Below, one piece after another: positions 12,505 through 24,900 of a DNA stretch of 64,000 nt. The position numbers were made by a program, and so were the translations under genes. Below the pieces are notes generated by a model. It had not been told where the DNA came from and searched no databases. It saw only the letters and a program-made list of their open reading frames with translations. The stretch lies in contig NC_081415.1 in the NCBI RefSeq assembly GCF_030272615.1, forward strand, positions 627,605,240 through 627,669,239. Direction: 5' to 3'. How positions within the stretch are numbered: the stretch's first letter is position 1; the number at the start of each line of letters is the position of its first letter. Source of the DNA: Cryptomeria japonica (Eukaryota > Streptophyta > Pinopsida > Cupressales > Cupressaceae).

Positions 12505-13258
12505 GTGCAGATACCACCAAATAGGTATTTGTCAGATGTGTCTTCCTTGAGTAAGGGAAATGCAGGAATAGAAAATGAAAGTGAGACATTTAATAGGTCT
12601 ACAATAGGAATATCAACTAGAGGTCAAAAGATTAGAAGAAAATTCAATAAACGCATGAAATTTTTCCTTGCTCAAGGGGGGTCATGTTCTTATGATGATG
12701 AGACCAAAGGCGACATTGAGGTTCCCTTGAGGTACAAACATCTACAGAAACAATGGGTACCCAAGGAACTTCCTCCAATAAACACCGTTTTTTGTGTTAA
12801 CGATAGGATATATCACATAGCACCTTCGTCGTTACATGGTTTGAGCCTATTTTCCATGGACGACATAAAGGTTTGTTACAACAAAGTTGCTGAATTGATG
12901 GAGTTTGTCAGACCTTGTTACAATTACAATAATTGGATGCAGATTGTTTGATATAAAAAAAGTATGTGTAAGTATGCACTATCAGCAAATTATATACAAT
13001 AGAAAGATAATGATCAAAGTAAACGAGTGGCTGTATACATTGATGGAAGGCCAAAAGCAATAGGGAATATTGTAGATTTTATAAATAATACGTGACTTGG
13101 GTCAACTAATAAACAACCCAATTGCATATTTAAGGCGCGCGAGGGAAATCGTGTATTCTTATGTGTGATAAAATAAATAAGTGTAGGGGAAGAGCTGCTA
13201 ATCGATTACAATTGGAATCATATAGATACAAACAAAGTTACTATCATGGGTGTGTTAC
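12505..13258 (+). pseudogene. SET-domain protein remnant inside the CACTA element
   Basis: One plus-strand frame of ~250 codons, without frameshift but with four in-frame stops (12949, about 13008, about 13095, about 13170). It contains HGLSLFSMDDIKVCYNKV (the start of a SET domain), then GRPKAIGNIVDFINN, then KQPNCIFKAREGNRVFLCVI and finally SVGEELLIDYN. GN..FIN..PNC and GEELL.DY are the conserved SET signatures that bind S-adenosylmethionine and lysine substrate. A working form would methylate lysine, perhaps on histones. The first ~60 residues (SLSKGNAGIENES...) resemble no domain I know. The ATG at 12505 is the earliest in frame; upstream exons are possible. Confidence 0.65.
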
Positions 13259-13393
13259 GTACTATATACCATTTAAATTAACCAACCTCCAATTAATGAC
13301 TCCAATATACGATTTTATTATGAATTTTTTTTTTCTAAGTCTATTGGTTTCATTTCGCTAACATTTTTATATTTTTTCTTTGTCACAGGGAAA

Positions 13394-15486
13394 CATGGAT
13401 CCATCACATAGCACAGATAGGGATGTAGGTCGCGACACTTCTATCGAGCAGGTAAACCTCATTGTAATTGTACAAATTAGATAGAAGCAAACTGTTACAT
13501 TATTATGTTCTTTTTTTGAGTGTTTTAGAGTAATTTTATAATTGTTAATGATATTATTGTCACAGACGGATGTTCGGGGGAAGGGAAAGGGAGCTGCAGT
13601 ACCTAAGCACCTCTCTAGGTATGTGGACTCAACAAGATTAAGTGATGATGACCCTGCAAATTCCACAAACCCTATGGAATTGATAAAAAAGTCTGTTAGA
13701 AAAATTAGTAGAGAGATTGTTGCTTTGGCATCCGTGGAGCCTCAAACTGATGAGATACGAGAGAGGGTGCAAAAATTGATTCAGACAACATAAAACTTGC
13801 AAGTAAGTAGTAATGAAAGCTTTAATTATAACAAAAGTTCAACAATGGTTTATATTTTATACTCTTTTATGTCATTAACTAAAATATGTACATGTTGTTT
13901 TTACAACAATTTATGCATCCTCATCAACCTGGTGGCCATGATCAGGGTGTTGCAGGTAGTTTAGGTGATGACGATTTTCTTGGCTTATCACTTGCTTGGC
14001 TTATCACTTTGGGTACCCAAAATACATCATACTTGATACTGTCAATGTTCATAATAAAGGTTCATCCTTGTTTACAATTCTTGCACTTTTCATATATTTA
14101 ATGTTTTATATATTTAATGTATTATTCTTTAGGTGTTGTCAATGTTCCTGTGCAAATGTCATCGGTGCCTCATCAGAGGTTAGCCCCACCTGTATTGCTG
14201 ACTGCAATATCAGGAACACACACCATGCATACATCCTCTACTGCACATCATATTGGCCTGCCCACTGTTGGTAGATCTTTGTTTTTCTCTATCTTCTGTT
14301 ATGTGTTTATTTCCCTTCAAGCATTCTTTATTGGGGGCATTTCATGGTAGATTCCTTTTATACAATAGGAGATGCACATGAGGATGTGCCAGAGGTGACT
14401 ACTGCTGATAACATACCATCATTTCCTAGATCTTCTCGTATTGCTAGTACAAGAACGTTGTAGGCCACATTGGTGGTGAGCGGCGAAGAAATGATTCCCT
14501 TAAAGATACAAAAGGTTCCAAGTACTTTAAAACTATTACTTATTTTGGACTAATGATCCCATGGTTTTTTTTGCAAGAAACGATATTTTTTATAAAACTC
14601 TTAATGACATTGCATTGCAGATATTTGGGACCACCATACGTAAAAGGTGGAACATCATATGTGAACTAACCCTAATCCACTATTTGGATTTCATATAATT
14701 GCTAGAATAGTTTTCCTTTGATCCATTTCTTGAACTATAATAAATGTAGCTTTAGTTCATTTCTGAATCTAATAGGTTTGTTTTTGCTTTAAAAGGTGGA
14801 ATGACCAAGAAAAAAGGTTAATATATGAATTGACAAACCATATGGTTGAGTGGTTTGGAAATGACACATTTGACAAATCCTTGAAAAAGCTGGAACATAT
14901 CTAAAGTATGTGAGGGACCAATACATGACCCATTTAGAGAAGAATGTAAAGTACGAGCGCCCCCCCATGATTCCAGAGAGGGAGTGGAGGGACCTAATTT
15001 TGGTTGCCAAAGAGAGAATTGAAAGGAAAAAAGGATATAGACCACCAGACACCAAAAGAAGGTATGGGATACTATTAAGAATGTAATTATGTACTAATTA
15101 ATTACTCTTTATATTTATATAATCTAACATATTTTCAACTTTTCATAGATTGCGTGACACGTCAAAGGCAACCAAGGCAAGACAAGAAAAGAACGGGCAA
15201 CACAAACTCAGCTCTGGTGGTTATATGAAACTTGCCACATGAATTATAAGTATCTGTAAATGAAATATCACATCAAAATATTTATAAATTGCAAATGATT
15301 TTTTTTTGTTGATCAAACAATGCAAGCAAAATTCACGATACCAAGCAAAAATGCAGGGCTCTGAATTCAATAGAGCGCCCACAGAAGATGACAAGAGAAT
15401 TTCCTACCAGCAAGGCTATACAGTCGTGGCTGATCGACTATGAGAATTGAGTGGGCAAACACCAGATTTTGGTGCATCTGTCACAT
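13394..15486 (+). pseudogene. TNP1 / Transposase_24-like gene with introns, inactivated
   Basis: Starts at MDPSHSTDRDVGRD (13394), with an intron at 13452-13565 leading into DVRGKGKGAAVPKHLSRYVD. Later pieces include PHQPGGHDQGVAG (about 13918), a Pro/Thr-rich exon at about 14135-14272, DAHEDVPEVTTADNIPSFPR (about 14372), and a conserved block at 14795-15060 with LTNHMVEWFGNDTFDKSLK, then after a one-base shift near 14900 YVRDQYMTHLEKNVKYERPP and PEREWRDLILVAKERI. The next exon (15150-15240) reads KARQEKNGQHKLSSGGY, resembling the KN..NR...H..GS region of plant Transposase_24. It is probably the second, DNA-binding CACTA protein. The family call is moderate; the decay is certain. Confidence 0.55.
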
Positions 15487-16275
15487 AGGTAAATAAGCTA
15501 AATGAAAATTGTTTCAAATTGAATACTTTACCAATAATATAATTGATGTTGAGTTCCAACATAAAGTGACTATATTTGTTTTAAATAAGCAAGAAATGAT
15601 AACAATGTGCATGACATTGGAATGCAACATGCTAATCGTGAAACACCACCTGCACATGAAGGTCTGGATGTGCATCCCAGTAGTGGAGGTATTCATTTGC
15701 TATTCAAATTTATTTATGTAATTATTAATACAATTAAACATCTTAATTTGTAATTAGAGTAGTAATTAATGTAACCTTTTTTGTTAATATTTTAGAGCAC
15801 GTAGTCGGTGGTGACAAAGTGGAGCATGATCCGGGTACACAACATGATTTTCCCTTTCTTGGGGGCATATTATTGCGATAACGTGTTTGTCTTTCTGGGT
15901 GTATCCTAACTTAAATAAATTGCTCTCGATGAGGTCAATGCAATCTCTTTAATGTGGGGCATAAATTCCACTCAATATTTCGCTCTTGCACATTTCTTGA
16001 TACTTAAGTTACTTAGTGAACTTTGTCTTTTTCTTCGTAACTTTGGTATTTTTTCTTTTCATGACTCATAGTAAGACAACAATACTAGGTTTGTAGTAAT
16101 GGTTCTCTCTTTCTCTTTCCTTCATGATGATAATTTTATTTTGTTAACAAAGTTGTAAGATCCTAGGGGCTTGGTGTATCTTGCCTCCTTGATGACTCGG
16201 TAAATTTTGTTTAATGTGAGCCCTTGTACTTCACCGAGAGTATGATTGACTTCATGCTCCCACTAAAGTGGGGGA
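15487..16275. other. No recognised gene; CACTA tail, then a possible gypsy 3' end
   Basis: Short fragments such as HANRETPPAHEGLDVHPSS (about 15625-15690) may belong to the CACTA second gene. From about 15900 on I see no coding sequence. At 16262-16275 a purine-rich AAAGTGGGGGATAAA precedes a TG start and may be a polypurine tract. Confidence 0.35.
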
Positions 16276-17409
16276 TAAATGTAGCATCCTAAAATTATAC
16301 ACCTTTACAATTTTGACTACATTAAGGTCTTTACCTTAGCATTTGCACCCCTAGGCTTGACTAGGACCTGATTCTGCTCGAACCATGCAAATATGACTCC
16401 ATTATTGTTATTTGCATCAACTTATCCTCTTATCCTAGCCCTCAAATGGGGTAGGAATAGAGTGCCACACCTTGGTCCTCCCTATTTGGGCCCCTATTTG
16501 AACCCTTTTTGCTATTTCAAAAATGACCAGGAAACTCAGCCTCGTGTCGACCCATGTTGTCCAAAATTAGTAGGCTTTCCCCTCTCTATTTGATATATAG
16601 GCTTAAGATACACACATACATTCAAGCACACAAGCGACTACATTCAAGCAATTGATCAAGTAATCAGTCATCCTTCAAGCCTTGGAGGATCAATAAAGTT
16701 AGATTTCAAGCATTGAAGTGGACATTCACATCCTATTTTGTCAAAGACTTCATGAAACCCTAATCCCATGTGGAGACAAATAAACTTTACAAGGAGGTAT
16801 ATCATTTAGTTTTCAGTCATTATTTAGCATCTCCCTCAAAAGGAGAATCTTCCATTACAACAATTCAATTATCTTTTATCTCTATATCATGGTTAATTCC
16901 AAAACTGGGGTTTGACTTGAGGAAAACTCCTATTCCCAACCCTTTTCCTTTCCTAAATGTGTGCAAGTGTAGGTACAGAGCTACGATCTTCATAATAGGC
17001 ATTATTTGTAGTGACAAATCAATCCCTCTTTGGTGTGCAAAAAGTTTAGAGGAATAGGGCGACCACCACCATGGTCCTGACACTTTTGGAGCTCCTTCGA
17101 GGATCAGATCCGAATCTACATATATTTCTCAGTTCCAGGTTGGTAGCTCAATCCCGCATCTGTAGCTTGTTGTTTCTATGTTTTTGTTCTCATTTCCAGC
17201 ACCTTATCCTAGTTGTATCAATCCAACTTACAAAAGAGGGAAAATCAATTCACACCTTGAATCCAATCAGTATTTTTAGTCCTTATCCTTGCTAGTTTGT
17301 GACTAAATCTATTGGATTCAACCCCTCTTTTGAATTTAATAGGTCCCTAAGTAAAAATTGATGGTTTTCATCCTTCTATAATGGATATCCTAATTTTTCA
17401 CCCGTTACA
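16276..17409 (+). repeat. Probable Ty3/gypsy-type LTR (solo or 3' LTR)
   Basis: Begins TGTAGCATCCTAAAATTATA directly after a purine tract and ends near ...CACCCGTTACA. The TGTAGCATCC start resembles the TGTAGACACCC start of gypsy element D. A TATA-like TGATATATAGG lies at about 16590. No second copy and no target duplication were found, so the limits are approximate. Confidence 0.4.
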
Positions 17410-18197
17410 CATATACATATATATATATGGATAATGATGAGAGACCTATGGATATCAAAACAAATAAGAGGCAAAGGAAGAGAATTCCTATATTTTGATG
17501 AATAAGAATTAAATTCAAAGTAGAATATGGAACTTTAGAATCTTCACTAGTTGTACTCAATGCTGGGAAAATATCTTATCTACATGAAATGTGTAATTAG
17601 AATAAAAACATGTTGAATGCTAACGCACAAGATTTTTACTTGTATGTTTATTACTCATTCTTACATAAGTGGATCATACTTTAGATGAATAACTTAGCAA
17701 TACATAGAGAAAATATAGGCTGATAGATATGATTAACAGATTTAGACTCGATACATATTAATAACTATTACAAAAGTTTGTTTCAAAATAGGGTTATGAA
17801 TTCCTTCTTTGAGATGATATAATTTCCAAGAATATTAGTATCTGTTTCCTTTGAATGTGACTCAATGCAATATTTTTCCTTAAATCCTAATTGTGCCTAC
17901 CTATGCCAAGTTGTGATTATCAAAGGCTCTCCTTTCCAATATTACCCATGTTCTACCAAGTTGTAAGACTTATACAAAGATACAAAGATACATTGCCATG
18001 TAATTGGAAGACCTCCTAACAAGAATACGACACAATAACTATGTATACAAATTTCACAGTGTAGCTCCAATAGTTTGAATTATCAAACACCAAAACAAAT
18101 TGGTGGTAGAGGTACTCACTTGTAACACTAAAATAACATATTTCCCATATCTCCCTTCGATCTAAGAATGGTTTTCACTCTAATGTTTTGAAAAGAA
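17410..18197. other. AT-rich stretch without a recognised gene
   Basis: Starts with an (AT)n run (about 17420-17430). No reading frame, primer site or repeat structure that I can support. It is the left flank of the composite TRIM nest. Confidence 0.3.
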
Positions 18198-18202
18198 TAA
18201 CT

Positions 18203-18538
18203 TGTTGGTGTTGGGAATAAGTCACACTCGGACCGACGATGGACTGGTCCAAGAGGGGCCAATAGCTCAATGGTAGAACACTCCACCATCGTATATGGAA
18301 GGTCCTAGGTTCGAGTCCTAGTTGGTCCATGTTTCAACATGGTATCAGAGCTAGGTCCATGCTAGGATCCCCAAGCACACGAGAGGTCTGACTTAAGGGG
18401 GGGTGTTGGTGTTGGAAATAAGGCACACCTAGACCGATGATGGACTGGTCCAAGAGGGGCTAGTAGCTCAGTGGTAGAGCACTCCAATAACGTATGAAAG
18501 GTCCTAGGTTCGAGTCCTAGTTGGTGCATGTCTCAACA
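18203..18538 (+). mobile_element. TRIM element, left copy (336 bp)
   Basis: Two LTRs, 18203-18339 (137 bp) and 18404-18538 (135 bp), both TGTTGGTGTTGG.AATAAG...TCAACA. The 64 bp interior starts with the primer-binding site TGGTATCAGAGC (18340) and ends with the purine tract TTAAGGGGGGG (18393-18403). It has no coding capacity, as in other TRIM and SMART elements. This is among the smaller sizes for such elements. The second LTR is directly followed by another TGGTATCAGAGCC, which belongs to the leader of copia B. Confidence 0.85.
18464..18517 (+). promoter_or_regulatory. tRNA-like A and B boxes in a TRIM LTR (left array)
   Basis: TAGCTCAGTGG (18464-18474) fits the RNA polymerase III A box and GGTTCGAGTCC (18507-18517) fits the B box, spaced as in a tRNA gene. 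Around them, GCTC/GAGC forms a D-arm, CTAGG TTCGAGT CCTAG a perfect T-arm, and a TCC./.GGA stem is possible in the anticodon position. The first LTR (18203-18339) has diverged boxes (TAGCTCAATGG, GGTTCGAGTCC). The acceptor stem is imperfect, so this is tRNA-derived sequence within an LTR, not a tRNA gene. Confidence 0.7.
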
Positions 18539-18642
18539 TGGTATCAGAGCCATGGTGAAAGAAGATCCTGATCAAATTCTCTACAACTTCTAAGTATTCT
18601 CTCCTCTCTCTCTCCGTCGAGCAGTAACTCTAAGTCTCAAAA

Positions 18643-19370
18643 ATGGTGAGCGGTCTTAAAGTCGAAGATAGGCTTGAAGGCACATCTAACTTCACCTCAT
18701 GGAAGTTTAGAGTTCTCATTGCACTTGAAGAAAATGATCTTCTTCAATTTATGGAGGAAAAGGATTTATTTGAACTTGAAGATCATGAGGAGAAGCTTCA
18801 ATTCAAGAAAAATGCCATCAAAGAAAAAAAGATATTAATTGACTCCATGAGGGATCACTTGGTGCCTCTCATATCAAAGATGACAACTGCGAGAGATATG
18901 TTCAAAACCTTGGAATATTTATATGAGATTAACAACGTAAGTAGGGCTCTTTCCTTGAGGCAGCAACTCCACCAAGTGAAGATGGAAAAATGAGATTTAG
19001 TCATCACCTACTTTATGAAAATTTCATAATTGAGAGATCAACTAAGCGCAATTGGGGATCAAGTGATTGATAAAGACCTTGTCATGCTAGCCTTGAATGG
19101 TCTGCCTCATTCATGGGAGCCATTTATCTAAAGCATAAGTGGAAGATCAAAATTACCTAAGTTTGATTGACTTTGTGCAGGTTGTATTCAAGAATAATCA
19201 AGATTGACTGCTAGAGGAATTATCAAGAGTTCTCAAAATGAAGATACACATGTTCTTGCCACTCAATCTACCAAGAAACGTAAGTATTATAAGAAGGGCA
19301 ACTTCAAAAGGAACAGAGATTTCAAATTAGATTCTGCACCTAATTATAGGAAGGGGAAGAAAGATCTCTC
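18643..19370 (+). pseudogene. Element B gag, N-terminal part
   Basis: Starts MVSGLKVEDRLEGTSNFTSW, typical of copia gag (the L.G..N...W motif), followed by a UBN2-like region (AIKEKKILIDSMRDHLVPLI, MTTARDMFKTLEYLYE, LRQQLHQVKM). A stop at 18991-18993 and further stops break it, but homologous sequence (LNGLPHSWEPFI, then a basic KKRKYYKKGNFKRNRDF stretch) continues in the same order up to the A insertion at 19370. It would have formed the capsid of virus-like particles. The ATG at 18643 is ~100 bp after the primer site. Confidence 0.8.
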
Positions 19371-20303
19371 TGTTGGCAACTGACACTCAATTGGTTGGTT
19401 TCACTATGTTGTCATTGATGGCAACATGGTATTGTGTTCCAGCTTCATGTTTTGGTTCAGTTGTGTACTGACAGGCACTTCATAGACACTACACCGACAC
19501 CATCAGGACAAAATGATTTTTTTGGTAACTGACAATGCAGGCCGACATGGTTTAGTAAAAGGTTATCGGTATTGGACGCCGACATCTCTTGGATCCAGAA
19601 TTGGCAATTGTTTTTAATATTTATGCATTTATGTTATCTGGCCGACATGTAATTTGATATGGTATATATCTTTGTAAGTCGACATAAGGCATGATAATTT
19701 GTATAGGGTATATAGGTCAGTTTGATAGATCATTTTGATAGAGACATGAAATAGGAGATTATGGATATGCGAATGTAATATGATGCGAAATATATTAGAG
19801 AGATTATGTATGTGAGGAAATTCATGTAAGGGTTATTCCGGTAAAGAGTTTAGGGTTTCAGATCGGAATAGACAGAGCTCAAACCGGAACTGTATTCTGG
19901 CATAAAAGATGCTATCTTAGCAGTTCACACTTCTTCGTATTGTAGTCTGGATTTATATGTAGTCAGTGAGGCTCCTTTTGTGATTGAACAATGTGCTCTA
20001 GGTTGTAAGCCTTCTTGCAAGTGTAGGCCCCTCATATTTTGTAATATCTCTTCATATGGTTAGTGGATTGATATTGTGGGTCACAAATCCCACTGTGGTT
20101 TTTCCTCTTTGAGGTTTTCCATGTATAATTCTATCTGTTATGGTTCTCATTTATGTGATTGGCTTATTGGTTGCTTTACTTCTTTTAATTCTGTATGTAT
20201 TTGTATACCGGTTGGTGTATGCATGTTTTAATAAGGCTAAAATTGAACATTTTGGTATACCACTGATTCACCCCCCCCCTAAGTGTTATTGGATTCCAAC
20301 GAT
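19371..20303 (+). repeat. 5' LTR of element A
   Basis: Starts TGTTGGCAACTGACACTC and ends near ATTGGATTCCAACGA. It carries four CCGACA sites in the first 300 bp, the ACTGTGGTTTTTCCTC...GGTTTTCCATGTA motif (about 20092-20126) and the GATTCACCCCCCCCC tract (about 20265). The 3' copy at 25306-27457 matches throughout, apart from insert X. Confidence 0.9.
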
Positions 20304-20318
20304 TGGTATTAGAGCCTT

Positions 20319-21292
20319 GTGCCTCAGAGGAAGTTTAATATCTTGAGGAAGATCCTGAATCTGGAATCCATGGATATGGCTTTGGAGAAGCAACTTGAGA
20401 TGGCACTTGAAGATTATGATGTTGAAAGGTTGAAGAACTTAAAGCTACAAGATGAATTGAATTCTTCTAAGGAATTCATTCTTGTTCTACAAGAGAGGCT
20501 ATCATCTATTCAAGATAGGAGGAAGGAACTTTTGCAAATTCAGGATGATGAAGAGAAAGATGCACTTAAGGAACAATGTCAGAAATTGAGTTAGGAGAAC
20601 ATGGTTATGAAAAATGAAATGCAAGTTATAACTATGAGGATGTCTAAGGAGATTGAGGACTAAAAGAAAAAGGAATAAAATCTTGTTGTATCCCTGAAGA
20701 ACAAATTTGAAGAATGTGGTAGGTTGGTTCATGAGAATGATATGTTGAGAACTGATTTAGTACAATCCCAAAGTAATGAACAAGAACTTGAGAGACAAAT
20801 GATAATTTTGAGAGAAGATCTAACTATTGCAAGTGAGTATAAAGAATAATTCAAGATTAGCTCAGCACAACTAGATGAGTTATTGAAGAGACAAAGGTAG
20901 ATTGGAGATTCTAGTGGACTTAGATTTGAGCAAGGAAAGAGCTTCGTTACTCCTAAAGAAGATTAAAACCATAAGGCACTGGTAAGGAAATTTAATGCTT
21001 ATAAATTTAATGGTAGATGTTTTGTTTGCAATAGATTTGGTCACATGGCTAGGCAATGTAGAAATACATCAAATAAAAACCCTGATTCTGCTCCCGGTAA
21101 ATATTCTAAATGCAATAAGTATGGTCATAAGACAAAAGATTGTAGAATGAATATTAAATGCTATGCATGTGGAAAATTTGGACATATGGCTAATCAGTGT
21201 AGGTCAAGCAATTTCACCGATTTTAGCAAAGCAATTCAAAGGAACACTGTTACATGTTATGCATGTAATGAGGTTGGACATATTGCTAATTA
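20319..21292 (+). pseudogene. Element A gag-like: coiled coil plus four CCHC knuckles
   Basis: Begins MPQRKFNILRKILNLESMD just after the primer site. A Leu/Glu/Lys-rich coiled coil runs to a stop at 20592 and continues past several more stops to about 20960. Knuckles follow: CFVCNRFGHMARQC (about 21018), one whose first Cys is Ser (SKCNKYGHKTKDC, about 21106), CYACGKFGHMANQC (about 21158) and CYACNEVGHIAN, which ends at a stop (21291). Such proteins package element RNA. At least six stops inactivate this copy. Confidence 0.75.
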
Positions 21293-21965
21293 AATTCTAT
21301 AAAGCAGAAATCCACCAGTTGGTAATGAATAATCAAATGAGAAAGGGAAAGAGAAGGTTAATGAAATTCGTCAAGATCATACTCAGAGATGGGTTAGGAA
21401 GACTGAAGAACAATCATTAGATGGAAATGCACCGGTTACTTATCTGGAAGAGGAGGTTGCTCCTTCATCAACAGGAAGCTCATCTGATAACTGAGGCAGA
21501 TGCCTTAGGGGTAGTCAAAATTCATGAAGATGTTGCATGTTCCCTGGGAAGAGGTTCTGGAAGATGTTCCAAATATATGAGATGATTATTTGGCATGGAT
21601 ATGTTTTGTGTGAGATCCGATATCTTTCACCAATAGTCATTTATGTCAATGGAAGATTAGGGTTTTTTCATGGAGGTTAAGAGATCAAATTCACTTCATT
21701 ATTGATCACCTTGCATTCAGAGTGACTACAGAGTAATTAAGAGTGACTAAGAGTGATCAAGGCATTTCAGAGTAGTCAGATTTCTTCTTGAGCGATTTCA
21801 TCGATGTTTGGAAGAATTTGTTGGAGGTTTTCACCGAGAGAAATCAAAAGTTATTTATCTTTAAACATGGAAGTGGTATCATCATCTATTCCTATTTTTG
21901 TTATAAACCCGACTGTAGTAGAGGTCAAGAACTGCCCCTGACCAATTTTCAAGTGGTATCCACGT

Positions 21966-24900
21966 GTGGCTACCCTGAAAGACTTGGTTAGAGCATTTTC
22001 CCATGTTCCAGAGGGAGTTGTCTATGTAGAAGATGTTAGGGCATATATTCACTGTCACATTGAGGACTTGGGAACATTAGAAATTAAGGGCATGCATATG
22101 AGTGAGCTGATGGGAGATTTTGGAAAGATCAAACCGACATACAAACACATTGAAGACTTAGGGTTTACCAGTATTCTAGACATTCCAGAATTTCAAGATG
22201 AGATAATCAGATATGTTTTGAGTAGAGTACATGGGGAATTTATATGGTTAGACAAACCTTACATGATCACCAAGGAAGTCATCTAGGCAATCACTGGTTT
22301 ACCATCAGTTGGGCAACATCCAGATAAGAAGGTTTCAAATGATTTCGTGAATAAAATCACCGACACGACATCCGATAGAAGATCTATGAGAGTGAGCACT
22401 GTTACCGACATGAACATCATATTCAATAGTATGATCATCGGGTATAAGGTAACTCAGTCAAACTGACTAAATTCTGTTTCCATTTTATGTATTTTTGCTC
22501 ATACAAAATGATGAGAGAGGATGTGAAATTGGATCTATGCGGTTGAATGCTAGATGAGCTATTAATAAACCTATGAAAGATTAAGGGAGATAAGAAGGGT
22601 ACATTCCGGTATGGCAAATTGATAGTTTTCTTAATGTTATATTTCATGAATGATACACCCAGTTTTGGTAAAAGGCAATGGGCATTTGACATCCCTGTAG
22701 GGAGACAATACAGTCAATTGCTTCTTTAGGAAGTCAGAGAGATGATAAGGTATGGGGATATTTCAAATCATTCCAGAAATATATGAGGTCTAGGGTAAGG
22801 CTACCTGAGCATATTGTAGAAAAATATTCAACTAACATATGCTTCATGGTGAAGAAGGATGAAATACTTATGGTAGAAATTGAGCCCCAAAAGATTTGGA
22901 TTGAGGCAATGGGCTATGAGGTGGATGCACAGATTCTTGATGCCTATGCAAAAATGCTGATTGATGCACCTATTGATGAGGCAGAGAAACCCTGCGGTAC
23001 TGCACATCAAAAAACATATGAGGTTGAAATAGAGTTCAACTGCAAGAAGAGAGAGAAGCAAGAAGGAAAAACAAGCAAATTTGTTGAGAAGGTCTCACAA
23101 GACATTAAGGCATTAATTGATGTTGTTCTGGAGAAAGGCAAGAAGAGGAAGAATCCAGAAGTACACATTGAGCTTGTTACTGCAAAGTCTGAATCTGAGG
23201 ATGACACACCATTGGCATTCAAGAGGGTTGTAAGGAAGAAAACAAAGGAAACACAGGTTGAAGCTAAAAAGCAACCGGTTAGAAAGGTTACATTCAAAAT
23301 ACTGGCATAGAAGCAAGCACCAAAGGTAACCACTTCAACTGCATTCGGTACTACAAAAAGGAAGAAGAAGAATGACACTGATTCTGGTAAGGTTCCACCT
23401 AAAACTTGTGCAAAATTAGTAGATGAAATCACTAAGGATGGCATGTTAAAGAATGTATAGTTCTACTATGATCATTTAGAAGAGGATGAACAAAGAGAGG
23501 TAGAGGAAGCAATTTTATTATACTTGGATATTTATAAGAAAGCCTTAATAGAAATTGAAAATCAATTACCGGTTGAATTGTACAATATGTTAGATGCTAG
23601 AATACTGTCATCTATGCAAGAAGATAAGCATATCAAAATTCAAGAGTTATTATCTATTTGTGTTACTATTTCTCTAGATAAAATGGAAAAGACACTTGAG
23701 GTGGCAGATAGAAAAGTCTTTAATAGCAAACATAGAATAACTAGTCTGGTGCTAGGAAGGGCAAATGAAATAATAAAGGAGACTCAAAAAGCATGGGTTA
23801 AATTCCTTGGAGAGAATAGAGGATTATTTACTTCACCAGAATCCAAGACAGACACTATTGACACCCCGATTGAAGGAAAAGGAAAGGAGATTATGGGTAC
23901 TTCACCCTTAGTTTTGAAAAATATTAAGATAGTGGAAATCAAGACCCCGGTTGATACTAATGTATATACAAACATTGAGATACCGGTTAACACAGAGAGT
24001 GAACAAGTTAATGTTGTACATGATACTAATGTTAAGGATAACAATCCTCTGAATACAAATGTACAAGTTGAGGTTACAATTCCTACAGAGGAACCGACAG
24101 TTACATAGATTTCACCAAGTCATGAAGCCACCAGTGCAAGTGAGGAAACTATAAAGGATAGATCTTCAGAAGAGGAGAAAGGAGAATCCGGCAAGGAACT
24201 GGTAGTTGGTCCATCGTTGTTGTCAATTGACACCTCATAGATCGAAAAGAAAAAAATAATAGAGATGAGTCCTATTGAACTCATGATGATGGCAACACAA
24301 TAACTAATGAAGGAGGGATCTACAAACAAAGGAATTATTGATAAGTCAATCACTGTTTTACATAGACTAGTCCCGGAGTGCAAGATTGACAATGAAGCGA
24401 GCCCAATCGACAAGCTTAAGATAATTACTGAGCATATTTCAAAGGATTTTTAATCCTTACAACAAATTTCAAACCGACAAGCATTGGAGAGGCTTACTCA
24501 GGCTAAGAGAGTTGCATTTGATCAGGTAATTGAATCAGAGAAGAAAAAGATTGATGAGAAGCTAAAACTGATAGAAAATTATTTGAAGAAATGTACAAAT
24601 ATTTATAAGGTATGTTGTAACACTGATATACTTATAACTAATGTGGATAAGAAATAAAAGAACTTCAGGAGAAAATTGCAAATATAGCTAATTCTTTTGA
24701 TGGATTGATTTCATTGACTACATCCATTGATGGTCAAATTTTAATTTTGGAAAACCAAATTTTTGTTCTTGAGAAGGAAAGAGACAAAATTATTAGAAGA
24801 GCTAGAAGTCTGAGAGGCTTGGTGAGTCCCCAGTTGGATTCACTCAGTGTACATAAGAAAGAATGTATGGATATGGTGGCAAAGCCCACACCAGCAGAGG

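Larger units (their letters stand above)
7012..15870 (+). mobile_element. Decayed CACTA (En/Spm-like) DNA transposon
   Basis: Plus-strand run of genes typical of CACTA elements: a TNP2-like transposase with its Transposase-associated, Transposase_21, DUF4218 and DUF4216 regions (7012-11371), then a SET-domain frame (12505-13258), then a TNP1/Transposase_24-like gene (13394-15486). All have readable exon structure but multiple stops. No CACTA terminal inverted repeats or 3 bp target duplication are seen at either end, so the limits given are those of the coding remnants only. Confidence 0.75.

Noticed and set aside
18461-18535. A tRNA gene in the TRIM LTR
   Set aside because: Acceptor stem is mismatched, the anticodon loop has a non-standard length, and the sequence repeats as part of TG...CA LTRs with primer sites; tRNA-derived, not a tRNA gene.
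18203-18538. Cassandra TRIM
   Set aside because: Cassandra LTRs contain 5S rRNA sequence; none is present here.
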